64,000 nucleotides of DNA, from contig JACKBI010000006.1 of the NCBI GenBank assembly GCA_020634615.1, forward strand, positions 259,058 to 323,057, in the 5' to 3' direction. Position 1 is the first letter of the stretch. Every line of letters starts with the position of its first letter. A program made the translations under genes and the position numbers. Origin of the DNA: Anaerolineales bacterium (lineage in GTDB: Bacteria > Chloroflexota > Anaerolineae > JAAEKA01). The notes under the pieces are model-generated. The model searched no databases. It had not been told where the DNA came from and saw only the letters and a list, made by a program, of their open reading frames with translations. Shown piece by piece: positions 58,753-64,000 of this stretch.

Positions 58753-59979
58753 TTAGCGCGCCCAGATGCGACGGGAGGAAGGCCGCGGCTCACGAGGGGC
58801 TGCACTGCTGCGCTCCAGGACACGCTGCACCACCTGCATATCGTGTTGCGCGGCACGTATCGCTTCCAGGTCCGCCACGATCTGGCCGCGCGAAATCTGG
58901 ATGTCATAGCGTGCCAGCGTCGCCTTGAAGTGTTCGTACTTGTCCGCCAGGTCAACCGTAACAGACCGGAAGCCGTGTTCCGCGATATGCACTCGGTCCT
59001 TGAGGTTCATGATGTTGGCGAAGAACATCATGGCATCGTCAGCCCGCGGCTCGATGAGGATGATGTCCACGTCGGGATGGCGTCGCTGGAGCTGCTTGAT
59101 CTGGTATTTCAGCCCGGAGTGCAGCAGCACACGGGTCGCTTGGGCGCTGACGGCTTCCAGACCGCGTTCGCTGATCAGTTCGCCGCTTTGTCCGTTCTCG
59201 CGGGTGTCAATAGGCACCAGCGAATTGATGCACACCACCAGCTTCGCGCCATGCTCAATGGCCAGATCGAGGCTGGCGTTGCCGCGCGTGCCGCCGTCGA
59301 TGTATTCCCGTCCGTTGATCTTCACCGGCTTATAGATGACGGGAACTGCGGAGGACGCGACTACCGCGTCTGATACCGGAATTTCCGGTGTCTCGCTCGA
59401 AAAGACCGTGCGATGGCCGTTGCCCAACTGGGTGGCAATGATGTACAGCTCTTTTTCCAGTTGATCGAAGCGATTGCTGCAACCGATGGAGTGGAGCGTT
59501 TCCTCGACCCAGTCCCCATACGGAGCCATATCGTAGATACCGGATGGCAGTGCCTCGCCTAACCCGCCAAACAGCATATCCAGCACAGACACCCGGCCGC
59601 GCCGCATCATGGCGCTGGCGCCCGTCGTTACCAGCCGGCGCGGCAAGCCCATGCCGCGCCGCAGCGTTTCGCGGGTGTTGAAGTTGAACAGGTGTTTCGC
59701 TTCGGGGAATCTGGCCAGGGGATGTGCGTCGCTGACCACGCGCATCAGATCGGTGGAGGAAACGCCGTTGGCAAGGAATGCAGCGACAAGCGCCCCTGCG
59801 CTTGTCCCAACATAGATGTCGAAGTCGTTGACGGTTCGGTTGACCAGCAGATCGTCGATGGCCCGCAGTGCGCCGATCTCGTAGACCGCTCCGCTGACAC
59901 CGCCGCCAGCCAGCACCAGAGCTGTGCGGCCAACCGGGGACATTTCAAACGCTGACGGCATTTCAGTAGCGGTAGTCAT
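58753..59979 (-). CDS. Patatin-like phospholipase
   Basis: A 408-residue lipid acyl hydrolase with a Ser-Asp dyad. The oxyanion loop is LAGGGVSGAVYEIGAL (GGGVSG at 25-30), the nucleophile elbow GTSAGA has Ser60, and the Asp lies in YIDGGTRGN. No signal peptide or membrane helix, so it is probably cytosolic or granule-bound. Patatins are known on polyhydroxyalkanoate granules in some bacteria; this one is encoded directly downstream of phaR and a phasin. The ATG at 59979 was taken because it lies after the phaR stop. Confidence 0.93.
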   Translation of the reverse strand: MTTATEMPSAFEMSPVGRTALVLAGGGVSGAVYEIGALRAIDDLLVNRTVNDFDIYVGTSAGALVAAFLANGVSSTDLMRVVSDAHPLARFPEAKHLFNFNTRETLRRGMGLPRRLVTTGASAMMRRGRVSVLDMLFGGLGEALPSGIYDMAPYGDWVEETLHSIGCSNRFDQLEKELYIIATQLGNGHRTVFSSETPEIPVSDAVVASSAVPVIYKPVKINGREYIDGGTRGNASLDLAIEHGAKLVVCINSLVPIDTRENGQSGELISERGLEAVSAQATRVLLHSGLKYQIKQLQRRHPDVDIILIEPRADDAMMFFANIMNLKDRVHIAEHGFRSVTVDLADKYEHFKATLARYDIQISRGQIVADLEAIRAAQHDMQVVQRVLERSSAAPREPRPSSRRIWAR

Positions 59980-60031
59980 TATTGGCTTGTTCGGACCTTT
60001 TTGCCGCCGGCCAGCGATCCAGGGGTGTCGC

Positions 60032-60658
60032 TCACGCCGATGCATCCTGGTCGCCAGCGGTCAAGTCATCGAGATCTGCCGGCTCTGCTGGCTCGTCGGC
60101 TTCGTCCGTTTGTAGAAGACCATCTAGCGCTGCGGTGAGTGTCTGAAGCTGTGACTGCAGACGGATAACATCGGCCCGTGAGGGGATGTTCAAACGGTGC
60201 AGGCCCGCCTCGATTCGTGTGTCAATGGCGTTGTAGTCCAGGATGGCCGGCATCCGGTCGCGGCTGAGTTCTTCGCGCAGTTTGCGTGCCTCGTCTTCCG
60301 CCAGTTCGCCGCGTTTGACCAATCCCTCAATCCGGCTGTCGATTTCGGATTCCAGCGTTCGCACCGCGCCCATCGACGCCTGAACGGAACGGCGCATGTA
60401 GTCGAAAGTATCACCACCGGCCCGGATCAGGTTGGCCAGCAGTGCGCTTGGCAGATAGCCGCTGTTCTTTTTCTCGCTCTCAAATATGATCTGTGACAGC
60501 GTGATGCCGGTCAGGTCTTCGCCGGTCTCATGGTCGCGCACTTCGACATCGTTTCCCTCCCGGATCAACTCTGAGATGCTTTCCAGCGTGATATAGCGCT
60601 TGGCTTCCGTGTCATAGAGTTTGCGGTTGGGGTAACGCTTGATTAGGATCGTGGCCAT
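60032..60658 (-). CDS. Polyhydroxyalkanoate synthesis regulator (PhaR-like)
   Basis: A 208-residue protein. The N-terminal PHB/PHA-accumulation DNA-binding domain is very clear: ILIKRYPNRKLYDTEAKRYI followed by TLESISELIREG and LSQIIFESE. The C-terminus is a long coiled-coil helix (LESEIDSRIEGLVKRGELAE) ending in an acidic tail. PhaR binds both DNA and PHA granules and represses phasin genes until granules form. The ATG at 60658 has a GGAG-type site. A palindromic operator lies at the phasin promoter nearby. Confidence 0.93.
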   Translation of the reverse strand: MATILIKRYPNRKLYDTEAKRYITLESISELIREGNDVEVRDHETGEDLTGITLSQIIFESEKKNSGYLPSALLANLIRAGGDTFDYMRRSVQASMGAVRTLESEIDSRIEGLVKRGELAEDEARKLREELSRDRMPAILDYNAIDTRIEAGLHRLNIPSRADVIRLQSQLQTLTAALDGLLQTDEADEPAEPADLDDLTAGDQDASA

Positions 60659-60680
60659 GGTGGGGTGCTCCTGCGGCAAG

Positions 60681-60710
60681 ATTATAGCGCGCTGTGTCAA
60701 AAGTGTCCAA
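60681..60710 (-). promoter_or_regulatory. Promoter of the phaR-like gene
   Basis: Minus strand TTGGAC (60705-60710), 18 bp, TATAAT (60681-60686), leader ~16 nt. Confidence 0.6.
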
Positions 60711-60745
60711 TAAGTTTGCCCGATGCGCCTTGGTGACAAACCAAG

Positions 60746-60784
60746 AAGCGCCGACCGCGGGTGTTACCCGCACTGCCGGCGCTT
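60746..60784. terminator. Hairpin between the phasin and phaR-like genes
   Basis: AAGCGCCG (60746-60753) pairs with 60777-60784 and encloses the perfect GCGGGT/ACCCGC hairpin (60757-60771). Likely terminates the phasin transcript. Confidence 0.6.
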
Positions 60785-60837
60785 GCTGTCATGAGGTTAG
60801 GCGAACGAGGTGCGAAAGCCGCACCAGAAGGGAAGCG

Positions 60838-61320
60838 CTAGTTCTGGCGCAGCGCGTCGACCTTCTCGGCAAGCTCGCTGACCTTGGCGCTCAGGAGTTC
60901 GATGTCACTCTTGCTGGGCACGTTGAGCCGCGCCAGGATGTTGTCGATCTGCTGATCCAGCATTGCCTCGGCACGCGACCACTGTCGGCTGGTTTGCTCC
61001 TGCACCTTTTCAGTCGCAACTTCGGCATTGCCGCGCCGGCGGGAGAGGACATCGCTGATCACCTTGCGGCCGTCCTGCTCCGCGATCTCGCCGCGCTCAA
61101 CCAGCCGGGCGACAAACTCCTCGACCTCGTCAACCGACAGCGCAAACGCGCCGACGCCAGCCTGGAGCACCTTGCGCACCATGGCGACCATGGACACACT
61201 GGTTTCCGTGGCCTCAGCGGCAATTTCGTCGATCGCTTCATCGATAGTTGCAACGCCGTTCGTTCCGTTGGCGCCGTTGACTGCTTCGTTAATTTCCATC
61301 TCTAGCGTATTGGTTGTCAT
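60838..61320 (-). CDS. Phasin-family PHA granule protein
   Basis: A 160-residue mostly helical protein. EIAAEATETSVSMVAMVRKV leads into VLQAGVGAFALSVDEVEEFV and LVERGEIAEQDGRKVISDVL, the pattern of poly(3-hydroxyalkanoate) granule-associated proteins (PhaI/PhaF-type, PF05597). A C-terminal coiled coil (LSAKVSELAEKVDAL) follows. These proteins coat PHA granules. The segment LVERGEIAEQDGRK resembles LVKRGELAEDEARK in the neighbouring PhaR-like protein, suggesting shared ancestry of the helical part. The ATG at 61320 follows a strong promoter with palindrome. Confidence 0.85.
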   Translation of the reverse strand: MTTNTLEMEINEAVNGANGTNGVATIDEAIDEIAAEATETSVSMVAMVRKVLQAGVGAFALSVDEVEEFVARLVERGEIAEQDGRKVISDVLSRRRGNAEVATEKVQEQTSRQWSRAEAMLDQQIDNILARLNVPSKSDIELLSAKVSELAEKVDALRQN

Positions 61321-61386
61321 TTGGTTTTTTCTCCGTCGTACCTGCCAGGTCATAGTTCCAGCCACGGCCCGGTGTTTTGTTTTGAC

Positions 61387-61403
61387 ATGACGCATTGCGT
61401 CAT
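61387..61403. promoter_or_regulatory. Palindromic operator at the phasin start site
   Basis: ATGACGCATTGCGTCAT, a perfect 8+1+8 palindrome starting 6 bases after the -10 box, so it covers the expected transcription start. A repressor site; the PhaR-like protein is the candidate. Confidence 0.7.
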
Positions 61404-61408
61404 CCCGG

Positions 61409-61437
61409 ATTATAGCACACGGTCAATTGCGAGTCAA
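61409..61437 (-). promoter_or_regulatory. Promoter of the phasin gene
   Basis: Minus strand TTGACT (61432-61437), 17 bp, TATAAT (61409-61414). Confidence 0.8.
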
Positions 61438-61540
61438 ATCCTCATTTTTTGGTATTACTATTGCTGACCGTGCGGTGATCTCAGCATAATCTGTACCGGC
61501 AATTGTGCTCGTATCACCATCCTCGAAGGCCAGAACCACC

Positions 61541-62932
61541 ATGAACAAATCGCTTGCAGTATTGCTGATCGTCGTTATTCTGCTGACATTCGCGGCTCCG
61601 GCAACGGGCGAAGCTGCCCAGATCGTCCCACCGGATCCCGGGTTGCCCGGACCGTTTCCTGTTGCCCAGGACGACTTTACGCTGCAAACGCTGGGCGCGA
61701 CGATCTTCTATCCCGGGGCGAACGGGGTGGTCGCTGAAGGTGGCCCGTTTCCCGGCCTTGTGCTGGGCCACGGATTTGCCCGCTCGCGGGCGCAACATGT
61801 CAACAACGGGCTTTTCCTCGCCTCGCATGGCTTCATTGTCGTCACCGTAAACTTCCCCAATCCCCTCGCGCCTGACTTCGAGGCGTGGGCAGCCCAGATC
61901 AGCGCTGCGCTGGACTGGATGGACGTTCAGAATGCCGATCCACTATCCCCCTTCTTTGGCAAGATTGACGCAGATCGCTTTGGCGTGCTGGGGCACTCAG
62001 CCGGCGGCATGGCTGCCTGGGTAGCCGCCAGCCAGGACAGCCGCATCAAGGCCACGATGCCGCTGGACCCGGTGCCGGCGACCGGCGCAGACCTGACCGC
62101 CCTCGGCGCAGCCGTGACTAATCCTTCCGGCTGGACCGGTGCGCCCGGCAGCAGTTGTAACGCTAGTGCCAGCTACAACCAGTTCTATCCGCTGGTTCAA
62201 GCCAGCCACAAAGCCAAGTACATCGTCACCGATGCCACTCACTGCGACTTCGAAGATCCTACTAACGTTCTGTGTACCCTTGTCTGCGGCAACGCCAGCG
62301 AAGCGCGCCGCCAGATCTGGCGGCGCTACACCGTTTCCTGGCTGAACTACTACCTGAAAGGCGATACTGACTATTACTACTACATCATTGGCGCGGGTCT
62401 GGTCGATGACCTTGCGGCGGGAAGGCTAACCACTGCAACCGCTCTCAACACACAGCCGCGCAATGCGGGCGTGCAGGCGGCGACCAACGGCGGCGGCGCG
62501 GCTTTGTCGTGGCTGCCCTATCCTGTGACACCTGTCGCGGGCTACGATGTCTATCGTCGCCTCTTGCCCGATCCGACCCCTGTTCTGGTAGCCTCAGTCG
62601 GCGTAACCGGCGCGTTCACCGATACCGGCCTGCGGGCAGGGCAATACGAATATGCGCTGCTCAGCCGCGACACAGCCGGCAACCCGCACCAACCGCTGGC
62701 GCTGCCCGTGCTCGATGTACCGTGCTACGAATACGATGTTGCGCCGGCTGACTGCGACGGTCTGGTTGACGCGCTCGACATTCAGGCAGTCGCGCTGGCA
62801 TGGCAAACCGTCCCCGGCCAGCCTGCCTACAATCCCCGCTACGATGTCGATGGCGATCAGGTGATCACAATTGTGGACGTGCAGATGGTTGCGGCTCAGT
62901 GGGGCTGGCCCTCAGCCGCGCAGCAGCCATAA
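61541..62932 (+). CDS. Secreted alpha/beta hydrolase with Fn3-like and dockerin-like domains
   Basis: A 463-residue exported hydrolase. The signal peptide is residues ~1-26. The catalytic domain (~45-290) resembles the polyester/cutinase-like and platelet-activating-factor hydrolase group: oxyanion region VLGHGFARS, nucleophile Ser153 in LGHSAGG, likely Asp176 and His234 (DATHCDFED). A Fn3-like segment (~330-405, VAGYDVYRRLLPDPTPV) follows, then two dockerin-like repeats (PADCDGLVDALDIQAVALAW; DVDGDQVITIVDVQMVAAQW). The dockerin-like tail matches that of the C25 protease. Substrate could be an ester polymer or lipid. Confidence 0.9.
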   Translation: MNKSLAVLLIVVILLTFAAPATGEAAQIVPPDPGLPGPFPVAQDDFTLQTLGATIFYPGANGVVAEGGPFPGLVLGHGFARSRAQHVNNGLFLASHGFIVVTVNFPNPLAPDFEAWAAQISAALDWMDVQNADPLSPFFGKIDADRFGVLGHSAGGMAAWVAASQDSRIKATMPLDPVPATGADLTALGAAVTNPSGWTGAPGSSCNASASYNQFYPLVQASHKAKYIVTDATHCDFEDPTNVLCTLVCGNASEARRQIWRRYTVSWLNYYLKGDTDYYYYIIGAGLVDDLAAGRLTTATALNTQPRNAGVQAATNGGGAALSWLPYPVTPVAGYDVYRRLLPDPTPVLVASVGVTGAFTDTGLRAGQYEYALLSRDTAGNPHQPLALPVLDVPCYEYDVAPADCDGLVDALDIQAVALAWQTVPGQPAYNPRYDVDGDQVITIVDVQMVAAQWGWPSAAQQP

Positions 62933-63280
62933 CACGCGGTCGTAGGACAGCGCGTAGTGAATAATCACTGCCAGTCCGAAAATGAGCGCGGCAGTGGAAG
63001 CCCCGGACGCGTTCAGCGCCCAGACAGCCGCGGCAAACAGCGCCAGTTCCAGCAGCAGGCGTAGCCAACCTGGCACGGCCACCGGTGCGCGCCCCGAAGC
63101 TGAGGCGTCACCCGGCACGCGAAACGTTCCCCACAGCACAGCCGCCAGCAGCGGTAATCCAACTGCCAGCAGCACGCGCAGCAGACCCGTGTGTTGCGTC
63201 CAGCCCCAGAAACCCACGGCCAGCAACGCGCCGATCTCCAGCAGGAAGCGAAATGCGAGATTTATCGGATTTTGTCCCAT
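62912..63280 (-). CDS. YrdB/DUF2568 family membrane protein
   Basis: A 122-residue protein with four membrane helices. PINLAFRFLLEIGALLAVGF is the usual YrdB/DUF2568 opening, and the middle has VLWGTFRVPGDASASGRAPV. The role is unknown. It overlaps the convergent hydrolase gene by 21 bases at its 3' end and the upstream pyrK gene by 19 bases, so it is likely translated from the pyrK transcript. Confidence 0.85.
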   Translation of the reverse strand: MGQNPINLAFRFLLEIGALLAVGFWGWTQHTGLLRVLLAVGLPLLAAVLWGTFRVPGDASASGRAPVAVPGWLRLLLELALFAAAVWALNASGASTAALIFGLAVIIHYALSYDRVLWLLRG

Positions 63281-64000
63281 GATGCGTACTCCAGTGGATT
63301 GAAGTCGAACACCGGCCCGTCGAGACAGGTAAGCCAGCCCGCGCCCACCTCGCAACTGCCGCACAGGCCGATGCCGCAGCGCATGTGCGCCTCCCAGGAA
63401 AGCTGGAATGGCAGGCCGCGTGCGGCGCATACCGAAGCGACCGCCCGCAGCATCCCCGTTGGGCCGCACGCGTAGACAACCGTGTCAACGCTGCCTGCCA
63501 GCGCGATGACGGATGGAATTGCGTCGGTGGCCAGTCCTGCCATTCCGGCCGACCCGTCTTCGGTGGTTGTCCACAGCTTGACACCCATCCGCTTGACCGC
63601 TTCCGCCAGCAACAGATCCTCCGCCGTCCGTGCGCCAATGATCATCGAGACCGCATGTCCATCGGCCAGCAGCCGCTGCGCCAGGAATTTCAGCGGCGCA
63701 ACGCCATAGCCGCCGCCGATCAGCAGCGCGTGGCTCGGCTGCGTCGGCAGGACATAACCACGCCCCAGCGGGCCACGCACCCACAGTCGTTCGCCTACGC
63801 GTAATTGCCCGATTTCGTGACTGAACGGGCCAACCGCAGCGATGGTCAGACTAACCGGGTCGTCGCCCGCCAGGCTGAAGGGTCGCTCGTCGCTACCCGG
63901 CAGCAATGCCATGACAAACTGACCGGGCGCAGCATCCAATGCGCCGTCCAGCACATAGGTCCGGGTGCGCGTATTCTCCTCACGAATCGCTTTGATCCGC
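63262..64000 (-). CDS. pyrK: Dihydroorotate dehydrogenase electron transfer subunit (5' end outside window)
   Basis: The open frame continues to the window edge, so ~245 residues are visible. The protein passes electrons from dihydroorotate dehydrogenase B to NAD in pyrimidine synthesis. The FAD-binding site is RPFSLAG, the NAD domain is LLIGGGYGVAPLKFLAQRLL, and the iron-sulfur ligands are CGIGLCGSCEVGAGWLTC. The last motif is diagnostic. The start codon lies upstream of the window, so the GTG at 63954 is an internal codon. Confidence 0.93.
   Translation of the reverse strand, partial: RIKAIREENTRTRTYVLDGALDAAPGQFVMALLPGSDERPFSLAGDDPVSLTIAAVGPFSHEIGQLRVGERLWVRGPLGRGYVLPTQPSHALLIGGGYGVAPLKFLAQRLLADGHAVSMIIGARTAEDLLLAEAVKRMGVKLWTTTEDGSAGMAGLATDAIPSVIALAGSVDTVVYACGPTGMLRAVASVCAARGLPFQLSWEAHMRCGIGLCGSCEVGAGWLTCLDGPVFDFNPLEYASWDKIR

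Noticed and set aside
1..64000. tRNA or rRNA genes
   Set aside because: No cloverleaf with a GTTCGA-type T-loop and acceptor stem and no rRNA-like stretch was seen in any gap longer than 80 bases.

Overview
This window is about 60% GC and bacterial, with dense coding on both strands. I see no rRNA, tRNA, CRISPR array, intact insertion sequence or phage. The gene mix points to a Chloroflexota (Anaerolineae/Caldilineae-like) chromosome: a MalT-like LuxR regulator followed by DUF4386/DUF6326/acyltransferase genes, secreted proteins with dockerin-like tails or a YLPLV-type C-terminus, paralogous Opp lipoproteins with a Val/Gln/Thr-rich linker, an APC-USP fusion, and a CysO/MoeZ/CysM sulfur system. 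The assignment rests on family content only.

Layout. 1-1577: 3' end of PEP carboxylase. 1673-8105: small NTF2-like protein, a 915-residue LuxR/MalT-type regulator with a promoter placed for leaderless transcription, then membrane proteins, an acyltransferase and two small proteins; a 19-codon remnant of an alcohol dehydrogenase lies between two of them. 8325-11101 (minus): SDR, then a subtilisin preceded by a separate I9-like propeptide/inhibitor gene. 11167-17045 (minus): a sulfur island holding CysE and CysK (O-acetylserine route), a membrane thioredoxin with DUF4395, and CysM, a rhodanese-ThiF protein and a CysO-like sulfur carrier. The carrier gene sits behind a ~390-nt leader with an intrinsic terminator and a matching antiterminator strand. 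17607-18518: CDF metal transporter. 18781-27747 (minus): complete oligopeptide ABC transporter (two ATPases, two permeases, two paralogous lipoproteins), with an ECF sigma factor and putative membrane partner upstream. 29405-36201 (minus): C25 (gingipain-type) protease with a dockerin-like tail and three GT4 glycosyltransferases. 36408-39392: spermidine-synthase-like membrane protein and a cytochrome P450.

39772-43572: ECF sigma factor, DUF5667-like membrane protein and two secreted beta-rich proteins. 43711-49533: cold-shock protein, amino-acid permease with two USP domains, DUF1998 helicase. 49534-49725: truncated membrane-protein remnant. 49859-52360: TetR regulator and a three-gene flavin operon, each preceded by the same 15-bp palindrome. 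52348-61320: GT39-like protein, GNAT, FAD amine oxidase-like protein, holin-family protein, M20 dipeptidase, patatin, PhaR and a phasin, the last three suggesting polyhydroxyalkanoate granule biology. 61541-64000: secreted alpha/beta hydrolase with dockerin, YrdB-family protein and the 3' part of pyrK.

The most interesting parts are the sulfur-carrier locus (a carrier ending Gly-Gly-Cys, inverted MoeZ domain order, attenuator leader, no Mec hydrolase here), the split inhibitor-subtilisin pair, the TetR/flavin operon with two matched operators, the phasin promoter with a 17-bp palindrome at its start site, and a polypurine repeat found in frame inside two unrelated genes.
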